DNA from: an uncultured Clostridium sp.
GTDB lineage: Bacteria; Bacillota; Clostridia; TANB77; CAG-508
NCBI GenBank assembly: GCA_946411515.1
Contig: CAMKEH010000013.1
Location: 1 to 32,244 of the forward strand
Direction of reading: 5' to 3'
Length of the DNA stretch: 32,244 nt
Below are positions 26,212 to 32,106 of this stretch, piece after piece; position 1 is the first letter of the stretch; every line of letters starts with the position of its first letter. The notes beneath the pieces are model-generated. The model was not told the DNA's origin and searched no databases. It saw only the letters and a list, made by a program, of their open reading frames with translations. The position numbers and the translations under genes were made by a program.

Positions 26212-26645
26212 TAATCATCAGTCAATTCTATATTAATGGTTACATCAGAGTTAACATCTGCTTCTATCTTAGTAATATATTCTCCACTCATTTTATTGAG
26301 CGTCTCTATTGCCTTTAATTTAGTATTTAAATCAGCATTACGACTACTTACTAAAACATTTTCACCATTAGTATCTACAGTATATATATCTTCTTTCTGT
26401 ATGTTTTTAATAACTTCAGTAAGCCACTTCATGCGCTCTTTTGCACTCATTATTGATTTGTCTTCTAACTCTTGCAATAATTCTTTATACCTTATCTGCA
26501 CCTTATCTGAATTAAATAATTCACAAGCCTTAACATCAATAGCCTCATTGCTATAAGTTGCATTATATGCTTCCTTATAAGCTTCTCTTTGGCTCATGCC
26601 TTTTACTATATTCTGTATAAATCTTTCTTGCTGCACATTCAACAT
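26211..26645 (-). CDS. terS: Terminase small subunit
   Basis: 144 aa, Terminase_2-type: N-terminal helix-turn-helix in NVQQERFIQNIVKGMSQREA and KEAYNATYSNEAIDVKACEL (~1-45), central coiled oligomerisation helices (YKELLQELEDKSIMSAKERM), and a C-terminal segment (LNTKLKAIETLNKMSGEY) that contacts TerL. It recognises the packaging start in phage DNA, which may be in the adjacent repeat-rich region. First gene of the late operon; ribosome binding site AGGAAG 7 nt before the ATG. Confidence 0.9.
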   Translation of the reverse strand: MLNVQQERFIQNIVKGMSQREAYKEAYNATYSNEAIDVKACELFNSDKVQIRYKELLQELEDKSIMSAKERMKWLTEVIKNIQKEDIYTVDTNGENVLVSSRNADLNTKLKAIETLNKMSGEYITKIEADVNSDVTINIELTDD

Positions 26646-26734
26646 GTTATCACTTCCTACTTAGTATCTGCCGAACCCTCTACTAGCAAATATATTGATA
26701 CTATCCCAGTTCCCTGTCTTATAGACTTTCTCCC

Positions 26735-26760
26735 ATAAATAAAAGAACTATTGCTAGTTC
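26735..26760 (-). terminator. Terminator/attenuator before terS
   Basis: GAACTA-GCAA-TAGTTC, a perfect 6-bp stem with a GNRA-type loop, followed by TTTTATTT on the minus strand. It ends early transcripts before the late genes, or is the target of an antitermination step. It lies about 90 bp before the terS ATG. Confidence 0.6.
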
Positions 26761-26879
26761 TATAATGTATCTATATCAGTTATTAACACAAACTACATCA
26801 ATAATACTTACTCATCATAATAATCAACTATGGCTTTCAAACAGTATTAATTGATATATCTGTACTAACTTAATGATAC

Positions 26880-26942
26880 TACATTAACGATATTGAACTT
26901 TTTTTATAGAAAGGTAAGTGATTAAACAATATCATTAATGTA
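26880..26942. repeat. Interrupted inverted repeat, 16-bp arms
   Basis: TACATTAACGATATTG (26880-26895) and CAATATCATTAATGTA (26927-26942) are complementary at 15 of 16 positions with a 31-bp spacer that includes a run of seven T/A. This could be a protein-binding site with two half-sites on one helix face, or an RNA stem in the early transcript. Confidence 0.6.
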
Positions 26943-26959
26943 CTAGCATCAAGCTAGTA
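26941..26959. repeat. Perfect inverted repeat
   Basis: TACTAGC-ATCAA-GCTAGTA, two perfect 7-bp arms with a 5-bp spacer, overlapping the end of the previous repeat by two bases. Size and symmetry fit a dimeric regulator operator; no T-run follows on either strand. Confidence 0.55.
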
Positions 26960-26984
26960 TTAAAGAATTCAAAGGGTAATCTCA

Positions 26985-27034
26985 TATTATGGGGGAACAG
27001 TGGAATTTGTTTATATTTCCACATTACCATAATA
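26985..27034. repeat. Extended stem-loop
   Basis: TATTATGG (26985-26992) pairs with CCATAATA (27027-27034), and within it GTGGAA (27000-27005) pairs with TTCCAC (27017-27022), giving a two-storey stem with an asymmetric internal loop containing GGGAACA. It lies 33 bp after the ArpU-like gene on the minus strand and lacks a T-run. Confidence 0.6.
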
Positions 27035-27066
27035 CCACTTATCAATGTAACATGTGTCACATTTGA

Positions 27067-27465
27067 TTATTTTTTCTCTAAATATCTTTGTAAAGCCATA
27101 TATGGGGCATTTCTGTTAACTAATTCTTTGTCATCGGGTGTTATCTCATCTGCTATATCATACCAACTCTTAAACTCTACAAATCTAAGTCTAACTATTA
27201 ATCTTATCTTAGGATTATCTATATTACTTATAAAATTTTCCATTCTGATTTTTTCATCAATATACTCTGTTTGTTTTCTTACTATCTTTTCTACTAACGA
27301 TTGCCTTTTTAATACCAAACTCTGTACTTTATCTCCTGATTTAGTACCATGCGGCATACCGTCTAATACAGTTGCTCCTATTACTGATATTTCTTCTAAT
27401 TCCGATTCTAACCTTTTTAATTCTTTATTTATATAAAATAAATTCGATAGTTCTTTGATATCCAT
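27067..27465 (-). CDS. ArpU/DUF1492-like late gene regulator
   Basis: 132 aa. N-terminal coiled coil (INKELKRLESELEEISVIG, ~12-30), a middle with TVLDGMPHGTKSGDKV (~33-48), and a C-terminal helix-turn-helix resembling sigma factor region 4 (IRLIVRLRFVEFKSWYDIADE, ~87-107, then NAPYMALQRYLEK). This is the pattern of DUF1492/ArpU-like phage proteins encoded just before terminase genes in Gram-positive phages, thought to switch on late transcription. It is the last early gene and borders the non-coding control region, its probable target. Ribosome binding site GGAGG 6 nt before the ATG. Confidence 0.75.
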   Translation of the reverse strand: MDIKELSNLFYINKELKRLESELEEISVIGATVLDGMPHGTKSGDKVQSLVLKRQSLVEKIVRKQTEYIDEKIRMENFISNIDNPKIRLIVRLRFVEFKSWYDIADEITPDDKELVNRNAPYMALQRYLEKK

Positions 27466-27476
27466 CTATTACCTCC

Positions 27477-27581
27477 TTATTTATTCTTAAAAATTATTAT
27501 AACAATCATTGCAATCATTGCAATAATTCCAATTATGCTTCCTATAACACCTAATGCACAATATAATTCTATCCAATTCAT
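27477..27581 (-). CDS. 34-aa membrane micropeptide A
   Basis: MNWIELYCALGVIGSIIG start followed by a very hydrophobic run (to ~30) and KNK end: one membrane segment. Its ATG overlaps the stop of the preceding 121-aa gene (ATGA), with GAGGAG upstream, so it is coupled to it. It is a clear paralogue of micropeptide B at 28211-28324: both share MNWIELY and GVIGSIIGIIA. Conservation of two copies with the same coupling arrangement argues that it is a real product. Function unknown. Confidence 0.7.
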   Translation of the reverse strand: MNWIELYCALGVIGSIIGIIAMIAMIVIIIFKNK

Positions 27582-27943
27582 CTATTCTCCTCTAATAATT
27601 GGTCTAAGGTATCTTTTAAAAATCTTAAACTGTTTTTATATTTATCTTCCTCATCACTATATTCCATACACCATATTTCTTTTCCTTTATAATATCCTTT
27701 TGTTCCTGTAAAATTTTCTTCTTTTATTATGTCTACTGTATCATTTAAGAAATAATATAAATTATCATTATGATTATCTAAAAAACTAAGTAATAAACCC
27801 TTTTCATCATCAGTTCTTAAATAATCCTGATAACCATCATTCCATTCATACTCATACCCACAACAATTAATTTTCTTTGGCATATTTGGGCAATTATTAT
27901 ATATTTTACTTAATAATCCATATACTGTTATTTTATCTCTCAT
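27578..27943 (-). CDS. Hypothetical acidic protein
   Basis: 121 aa, acidic, with Cys18, Cys27 and Cys28 (NCPNMPKKINCCGYEYEWND) and a helical C-terminus (KNSLRFLKDTLDQLLEENR). It starts in an ATGA overlap with the previous gene without its own strong ribosome binding site, so it is translationally coupled. Small phage proteins with a GYEYEWND-type segment are found in early regions of Gram-positive phages; role unknown. Confidence 0.6.
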   Translation of the reverse strand: MRDKITVYGLLSKIYNNCPNMPKKINCCGYEYEWNDGYQDYLRTDDEKGLLLSFLDNHNDNLYYFLNDTVDIIKEENFTGTKGYYKGKEIWCMEYSDEEDKYKNSLRFLKDTLDQLLEENR

Positions 27944-28194
27944 TTTATTTTAACCTTCTCTCTATCATATATTCTTTCATAATGTGGTCTTAATACTTCT
28001 ATAATTGTATAATCATCATTAAACTTATGATTTAAGTCATCATCATAAAACTTTAATATCATCCAAAAGTATTGCTCATACAGTATTCCTTTTTCACCAT
28101 TTTTATATATTAATACATCGTTTGGCAATAAATCTTTTTTTGGCGATTTCATCATTACTCTTATTGCTTCAAAATTATATATATTACTTTCCAT
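27940..28194 (-). CDS. Hypothetical early protein
   Basis: 84 aa, starting MESNIYNFEAIRVMMKSPKK, beta-rich centre (NDVLIYKNGEKGILYEQYFW) and a basic C-terminus. Not recognised. A Lys-rich, small soluble protein with an AAAGGAG ribosome binding site; overlaps the next gene by four bases. Confidence 0.55.
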   Translation of the reverse strand: MESNIYNFEAIRVMMKSPKKDLLPNDVLIYKNGEKGILYEQYFWMILKFYDDDLNHKFNDDYTIIEVLRPHYERIYDREKVKIK

Positions 28195-28210
28195 TATTAT
28201 TCTCCTTTAT

Positions 28211-28324
28211 TTAAAACGGTTTTTTGCCTGTTATAATTATGTATATTACTAAAACAATTAATGCAATTATTCCTATAATACTTCCTATAACTCCAAACAT
28301 AAAATATAATTCAATCCAATTCAT
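28211..28324 (-). CDS. 37-aa membrane micropeptide B
   Basis: Starts MNWIELYFMFGVIGSIIG, continues as one hydrophobic segment and ends TGKKPF. Its ATG overlaps the stop of the 153-aa gene by four bases (ATGA), exactly as micropeptide A overlaps its partner. The first ~20 residues differ from A at only three positions. Too short for ordinary gene finders. Possible roles are membrane anchoring of a partner, superinfection exclusion or an accessory lysis peptide; none is shown. Confidence 0.7.
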   Translation of the reverse strand: MNWIELYFMFGVIGSIIGIIALIVLVIYIIITGKKPF

Positions 28325-28782
28325 TCTTTATCACTTCCTTTGTTTAATATGTTTAAAATACTATCTAATATATTTCTTGTATACTTTTTTGTTCCTACAC
28401 CTACTAAAATAGTTCTTTTAAAAATTTCGTGATTTATATACTCTATTGCTTCTTTTCTTATGTTTTCTAATTGTTCAAGTTTGCATTGTGCTGTGTTTTT
28501 AATTTGTTTTTTATCTCCACATACTGTCATAGTAGTTAAGTTTTCTATTATTTCTTTTTGTTTTATATTTTCTTTTTCTAATTGTTCTACTTTTTGTTGT
28601 AAATCTTCTATTTGCTTATATAATTCTTTCTTATCAAAATTAATGGAATATGAAACATTTTTTATTCTAGGTGTTTTTACTTCAGGTTCATAAAAGTGAG
28701 TGGGTTCTGTTCTATCTGTTATAAAAGTTGTTTTTGATGTATCATATAATCCTTTAAAATTTTTATTTATTTCTTCACTCAT
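28321..28782 (-). CDS. Hypothetical coiled-coil early protein
   Basis: 153 aa: polar N-terminus (1-45), a strong coiled coil (~50-88, including LQQKVEQLEKEN), then a helical C-terminus with a basic stretch (VGVGTKKYTRNILDSILNIL). The coiled-coil DNA is shared with the neighbouring 90-aa gene: 33 identical bases at 28571-28603 and 28961-28993. Likely oligomeric; function unknown. Initiates in the repeated AGTAAATATGAGTG sequence with GAGGAG upstream. Confidence 0.55.
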   Translation of the reverse strand: MSEEINKNFKGLYDTSKTTFITDRTEPTHFYEPEVKTPRIKNVSYSINFDKKELYKQIEDLQQKVEQLEKENIKQKEIIENLTTMTVCGDKKQIKNTAQCKLEQLENIRKEAIEYINHEIFKRTILVGVGTKKYTRNILDSILNILNKGSDKE

Positions 28783-28802
28783 ATTTACTTATTCTCCTCT
28801 AA
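28774..28802. repeat. 29-bp direct repeat at gene start (copy 1)
   Basis: Identical to 29074-29102, exactly 300 bp away. It contains the ribosome binding site and first codons of the 153-aa gene; the other copy does the same for the 90-aa gene. Shorter versions (AGTAAATATGAGTG core) start the genes at 29385, 29561 and 29788. Confidence 0.7.
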
Positions 28803-28809
28803 AATATTT

Positions 28810-29082
28810 TCAAATAAAAGGTTCATTATTGTGTTTATTTATATACACTTTTCTTTTTTCATCAAAATCAACATAATCTATTTTTCTTAAAAATCTTAAA
28901 GCAAGTTCACTATCATCACCAAACGCAATATCATTTAATTTATGTTTTAATTTATCATTTTCTTTTTCTAATTGTTCTACTTTTTGTTGTAAAGATGCTA
29001 TCATTAATTCTTGTTCTAATATTTTTTCTTCTTGTTTATGTATTCGATACATTCTTTTTTGATTTCTTGTATGTTCACTCAT
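28810..29082 (-). CDS. Hypothetical coiled-coil early protein
   Basis: 90 aa, basic N-terminus (SEHTRNQKRMYRIHKQEEKI), coiled coil with SLQQKVEQLEKENDKLKHKL (~30-50) and a short C-terminal domain (RKIDYVDFDEKRKVYINKHN). The coil is nearly identical to part of the 153-aa neighbour, so the two arose by partial duplication or recombination. Role unknown; the basic N-terminus could bind nucleic acid. Confidence 0.55.
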   Translation of the reverse strand: MSEHTRNQKRMYRIHKQEEKILEQELMIASLQQKVEQLEKENDKLKHKLNDIAFGDDSELALRFLRKIDYVDFDEKRKVYINKHNNEPFI

Positions 29083-29102
29083 ATTTACTTATTCTCCTCT
29101 AA
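29074..29102. repeat. 29-bp direct repeat at gene start (copy 2)
   Basis: Second copy of the initiation-region repeat; holds the end of the 79-aa gene, the ribosome binding site and the start of the 90-aa gene. Confidence 0.7.
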
Positions 29103-29324
29103 TAAGCTCCCTAACTTCCTACCACACATAGGACAATAATTTATTAAGTATTGGTAATTTTCTACATCTAATACTGCTTTATTATTAGTTTCATAAATGT
29201 GTGTTCCTCTATGGTAATATCTATTATCTCGTTCGTTTGAAGGATTAAATTCTAAATGATGAACAACTCCTTCAAAACTATCAGTCCAATTATTATTTAT
29301 TTCTTCACAATACTTGCATTTCAC
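29085..29324 (-). CDS. Zinc-ribbon early protein
   Basis: 79 aa, starting with GTG (29324) after GGGAG. CKYC at residues 3-6 and CPMCGRKL near the C-terminus (~65-72) form a two-knuckle zinc ribbon around a ~55-residue insert (HYHRGTHIY-type beta strands). Such ribbons are frequent in small phage early proteins and bind nucleic acid or proteins. Specific function unknown. Confidence 0.65.
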   Translation of the reverse strand: MKCKYCEEINNNWTDSFEGVVHHLEFNPSNERDNRYYHRGTHIYETNNKAVLDVENYQYLINYCPMCGRKLGSLLEENK

Positions 29325-29337
29325 TTTATCATCTCCC

Positions 29338-29385
29338 TTATAATTGATTTCTTTGTTTTATTAAACCATTTCTTTCTTCACTCAT
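29338..29385 (-). CDS. 15-codon ORF with conserved initiation region
   Basis: MSEERNGLIKQRNQL with GGAG upstream and the same AGTAAATATGAGTG start as neighbouring genes. It may be the remnant of a gene whose body was lost by recombination at the repeated start, or a short leader for the GTG-started gene 13 bases downstream. Low confidence as a functional gene. Confidence 0.3.
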   Translation of the reverse strand: MSEERNGLIKQRNQL

Positions 29386-29393
29386 ATTTACTC

Positions 29394-29561
29394 CTATTCT
29401 ATATATGGCTTAATGTATCTATCATAAGCAAGTTTTTGTTCTTCTTCATCCTGAATAATATCTTGTATATCAAATAGTACATATAATAAATCATCTTCAT
29501 CGTTATCAATTGCTTTTCTTATTCTTTTACTTATAGCTTTTAATTTTTCTTTATCACTCAT
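29394..29561 (-). CDS. 55-aa acidic early protein
   Basis: Begins MSDKEKLKAISKRIRKAIDN, continues with an acidic helical stretch (DEDDLLYVLFDIQDIIQDEE) and ends DRYIKPYIE. Standard initiation region and tight spacing to both neighbours support it. No family recognised; all-helical, possibly an inhibitor or adaptor of a host protein. Confidence 0.6.
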   Translation of the reverse strand: MSDKEKLKAISKRIRKAIDNDEDDLLYVLFDIQDIIQDEEEQKLAYDRYIKPYIE

Positions 29562-29563
29562 AT

Positions 29564-29788
29564 TTACTTCCACCCTAATTCTTCGATTTGTTTATTTATA
29601 GCTTGTATTTCATTTATTGTTATAAAAGATGCCATGTGACAATCATCTTCTATCAAAACACAATTTCCATACTCAGTTTGATGAAATCTTATTCTTACAT
29701 TGTCTTTTTTATTAAAATAACAAGCATCATCTAAAATACTATATATTTTCTTATATCCCAAATTTTCAAACATTTCTTGTGCACTCAT
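29564..29788 (-). CDS. Hypothetical early protein
   Basis: 74 aa, starting MSAQEMFENLGYKKIYS and ending NEIQAINKQIEELGW. This layout (helix, beta sheet, C-terminal helix with AINKQxEELGW) is common among small accessory proteins of Gram-positive phages, but no function is established. Initiates in the repeated AGTAAATATGAGTG sequence. Confidence 0.6.
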   Translation of the reverse strand: MSAQEMFENLGYKKIYSILDDACYFNKKDNVRIRFHQTEYGNCVLIEDDCHMASFITINEIQAINKQIEELGWK

Positions 29789-29790
29789 AT

Positions 29791-30087
29791 TTACTTATCC
29801 TCCTTTAATTCTATTAAATATTTAATCCCATTTAATCTTTCTAATATCCATTCATCATTACCACTAGGTTGTTGTTTTATAACCTCTATTGTTCTATCCA
29901 CAAAATTATCAAGACGATTTATTATATTATTTAATCTATCATATTCTTTTAATGCACCATCTAATAGATCATTTAGATGTTTATTATCACCTTTTAATTC
30001 ATCATAAACATCAACTATTTCATTAAAAGCATTTCTATCTCCTACATATACCATTTGTAATTTACCTATAAATTCTTCTTTATTCAT
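29791..30087 (-). CDS. Hypothetical helical early protein
   Basis: 98 aa, mostly helical, with a central coiled coil (YDELKGDNKHLNDLLDGALKE) and a Leu-rich C-terminus. No motif recognised. AGGTGAG ribosome binding site upstream; in line with the other accessory genes. Confidence 0.55.
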   Translation of the reverse strand: MNKEEFIGKLQMVYVGDRNAFNEIVDVYDELKGDNKHLNDLLDGALKEYDRLNNIINRLDNFVDRTIEVIKQQPSGNDEWILERLNGIKYLIELKEDK

Positions 30088-30104
30088 AATTACTCACCTA
30101 CCTT

Positions 30105-30296
30105 TTAACAAATATCTTCATAAGATATCCCAGCAAGTTCTTTTTCTACCTCGAAAATATCTTTTATTAATTCACTTGCATATTTTTTATCTAAATCATC
30201 AATACCTATCATTTCTATAATTTCTTCTAATTGCCAATTTTCTAACAAATCAAGATTATTTAATATAACCTTCTTTTGTTTATCAGTTATTTTCAT
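30105..30296 (-). CDS. Hypothetical small acidic protein
   Basis: 63 aa, helical and acidic (LLENWQLEEIIEMIGIDDLD). It begins MKITDKQKKVILNNLD, a pattern seen in small phage proteins next to replication genes. Start at 30296 follows the 51-aa gene by two bases, with GGAGG inside that gene's 3' end. Function unknown. Confidence 0.55.
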   Translation of the reverse strand: MKITDKQKKVILNNLDLLENWQLEEIIEMIGIDDLDKKYASELIKDIFEVEKELAGISYEDIC

Positions 30297-30298
30297 TA

Positions 30299-30454
30299 TT
30301 ATTCACACATCCATCCTCCATACTTATAACAATATTTCTGTAGTATAACTTTTTCCATATCTTTCATTTGTGATTCTTTAAAAGCATATCCTAAACCAAA
30401 TCCAAACAATAATACCAATAACATAATACTTATAAAACTTAACTTATCTTTCAT
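30299..30454 (-). CDS. 51-aa single-pass membrane protein
   Basis: MKDKLSFISIMLLVLLFGFG: short basic N-terminus and one hydrophobic segment (~7-24), then an amphipathic region (ESQMKDMEKVILQKY) and a Cys-containing end (YCYKYGGWMCE). It may be anchored with the C-terminal domain in the cytoplasm or outside; the two cysteines would favour a disulphide if outside. GAGGTG precedes the ATG. Unrecognised; superinfection exclusion or a lysis accessory role is possible. Confidence 0.6.
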   Translation of the reverse strand: MKDKLSFISIMLLVLLFGFGLGYAFKESQMKDMEKVILQKYCYKYGGWMCE

Positions 30455-30462
30455 ATCACACC

Positions 30463-30705
30463 TCATTCAATCCACCAACTACATGCTTCAAGTTCCTTTC
30501 TTACTTCATCTTCTTTTTCCTTCTGCAATTCTTTATCAGAATCATATTTAACTAATCCATTTTCTCGAATATAAGTCATTACATTCTTTTTACCTTTTAC
30601 TTCTATCTTTTTAGTATCAATATCTCTATATTCTATTAATAGATAATATTTGTTATTATGCTTTACTGCTCTATACTTCAACCCATTTTTATCTATTAGT
30701 ATCAC
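30463..30705 (-). CDS. Hypothetical early protein
   Basis: 80 aa, GTG start at 30705 after GGAGG with 6-nt spacing, one base from the stop of the DUF1064 gene. The N-terminal half is beta-rich (LKYRAVKHNNKYYLLIEYRD), the C-terminal half a charged helix (ELQKEKEDEVRKELEACSWW). Not recognised. Confidence 0.55.
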   Translation of the reverse strand: MILIDKNGLKYRAVKHNNKYYLLIEYRDIDTKKIEVKGKKNVMTYIRENGLVKYDSDKELQKEKEDEVRKELEACSWWIE

Positions 30706-30706
30706 A

Positions 30707-31039
30707 CTATACCTCCTCTATTTCTATTCCATATTTCCAAGCCATTAACTTTTTCTTTAATTGATACTCGTTAGTATGGAACCCTTTCACATCAATTACA
30801 TGCAATTTATCTTTATCATCATAATATGTAAAATCTGCAATATACTTAGTTTTTCTATATGTTCTATCATCAACTTTAAATGTTTCTAATAATACGAACG
30901 GTACTTGTAATTTTAAATCTTTTATCTTACCTGCTTTTTCTAACATTTTTAACTTTAAATAATAATTGCCTTCTTTTTTTGAATCAAACTTTATTCCATC
31001 AATTATTACTTTTTTATTATGATACTTACTTAATCGCAT
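30707..31039 (-). CDS. DUF1064 nuclease-like protein
   Basis: 110 aa. The pattern KYHNKKVIIDGIKFDSKKEG, then VPFVLLETF, YIADFTYYD and LHVIDVKGF matches DUF1064 phage proteins, which have the PD-(D/E)xK-type nuclease core (Glu in SKKEG, Asp in IADF, D-x-K in IDVKG). Likely a structure-specific endonuclease acting on recombination or replication intermediates, possibly in place of a Holliday junction resolvase. It overlaps the NinB-like gene by 14 nt, an arrangement consistent with a recombination module. Confidence 0.75.
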   Translation of the reverse strand: MRLSKYHNKKVIIDGIKFDSKKEGNYYLKLKMLEKAGKIKDLKLQVPFVLLETFKVDDRTYRKTKYIADFTYYDDKDKLHVIDVKGFHTNEYQLKKKLMAWKYGIEIEEV

Positions 31040-31472
31040 ACAACTTACTATCCCTTTCTATCTCTTCAGGACTACGAGCATCTATTCCCTGTTGCTCACA
31101 TTCTTGAATTAATCCATTTAATAAAACTGCGAACTCATCTGTTCTAAGTTCATGAGAGGGAGTATATACATGAAATACATAATACTCCTTCCCATCATCT
31201 CTTCTTATTTTTGATTTCTTCTCATAATATTCAATACCTCTTATATCTGGAACTGGAGATAATAATTCATATCTCTGGCTATAATTCTTCAACATATCAA
31301 AGTGTAATTCTTCAATACCAATCTTAGTTTTTAGAGATAATTCACTTAATAATTTCCAATAACGGCTATTTTGTTTGTTATTTCTTTTCTTTTTATATTC
31401 TTTAATTACAAATAACTTATCTTTTGATTGATTATATAAGTATTGAATAATCTTAAATGCATTGCCTATCAT
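31026..31472 (-). CDS. NinB-like recombination protein
   Basis: 148 aa. KKKRNNKQNSRYWKLLSELS (~27-46) and the C-terminal LRTDEFAVLLNGLIQECEQQ (~109-128) followed by DARSPEE fit the NinB/Orf-type recombination mediators of phages, which help load recombinases onto SSB-covered DNA. Gene context (SSB upstream, nuclease-like gene downstream) supports this. Sequence similarity to lambda NinB is weak, so the name is provisional. Its ATG shares a base with the RNA ligase stop. Confidence 0.5.
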   Translation of the reverse strand: MIGNAFKIIQYLYNQSKDKLFVIKEYKKKRNNKQNSRYWKLLSELSLKTKIGIEELHFDMLKNYSQRYELLSPVPDIRGIEYYEKKSKIRRDDGKEYYVFHVYTPSHELRTDEFAVLLNGLIQECEQQGIDARSPEEIERDSKLYAIK

Positions 31473-32095
31473 TATTCTCCTCTATCAAAATGTTCCTGCA
31501 TTTTACCATTTTTCATTCTTACATATTTTGTAATAATATTTTTATAATTAACAACAAACCCCTCTACATTTCGGTTAACTTTATTAGTATATTTTTCATA
31601 TATACTATCCAAATGTTCTTTTGTTGGTATTACATTCAATTCAGTAACTTCTGGAACTACACCGATAAAATTAGGAATCTCCTGACTAATAAATGGATAA
31701 ATAAATAAACTATGTTCATAAATTAGATTATATAAATTGAATTCATCATCTATATTAGCTTTTGCAAACATATACCATTTTTTATCAAATTCATCTATTG
31801 TATATTTTAATTGTCCCATACCTAGCCACTCTCCACATATAGCACTATCGTTATACAATTCATCAGATAATGTATTTTTATTGGCTAATAACCATTGATA
31901 CAAACCTTTATAAAGAATATCTTTTACTTCTTCTAACTCACTTATTTTAAATATTCGTTTTCTTTGAGCAATATACAATTCTTCATCTTTTTTAAAAAAC
32001 ACTAAATTGCTACCATCCAATTTCTCAGTTATATAAACTTTATCTCCTGCGCAACTTACTCTTTTTGTCTTTGGATAAATTTCTTTTTTTAACAT
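31472..32095 (-). CDS. RNA ligase (Rnl2-like nucleotidyltransferase)
   Basis: 207 aa. Ligase motifs in order: motif I EKLDGSN with nucleophile Lys25, motif III GEWLGMG (88-94), motif IIIa around WYMFAKAN (107-114), motif IV VEGFVV (177-182), and motif V TKYVRMK (189-195). The enzyme is adenylated by ATP and seals nicks in RNA, or in RNA-DNA hybrids. T4 Rnl2 has a further C-terminal domain; this one ends just after motif V, so it is a compact form, as in other short phage RNA ligase proteins. It lies directly after SSB, among DNA metabolism genes. Possible role: repair of host tRNA cleaved as antiphage defence (inference), or nick sealing in replication. Confidence 0.85.
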   Translation of the reverse strand: MLKKEIYPKTKRVSCAGDKVYITEKLDGSNLVFFKKDEELYIAQRKRIFKISELEEVKDILYKGLYQWLLANKNTLSDELYNDSAICGEWLGMGQLKYTIDEFDKKWYMFAKANIDDEFNLYNLIYEHSLFIYPFISQEIPNFIGVVPEVTELNVIPTKEHLDSIYEKYTNKVNRNVEGFVVNYKNIITKYVRMKNGKMQEHFDRGE

Positions 32096-32106
32096 TTTTT
32101 CATCTC

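Larger units (their letters stand above)
26646..27066 (-). promoter_or_regulatory. 420-bp non-coding late control region
   Basis: No ORF with a ribosome binding site on either strand. The region sits between the ArpU-like regulator and terS. It holds a terminator-like hairpin (26735-26760), a long interrupted inverted repeat (26880-26942), a perfect 7-bp inverted repeat (26941-26959) and an extended stem-loop (26985-27034). This density of symmetric sequence suggests late promoter control, a packaging (pac/cos) site, or both. No clear -35/-10 was found, which fits activation by a phage factor. Confidence 0.55.
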
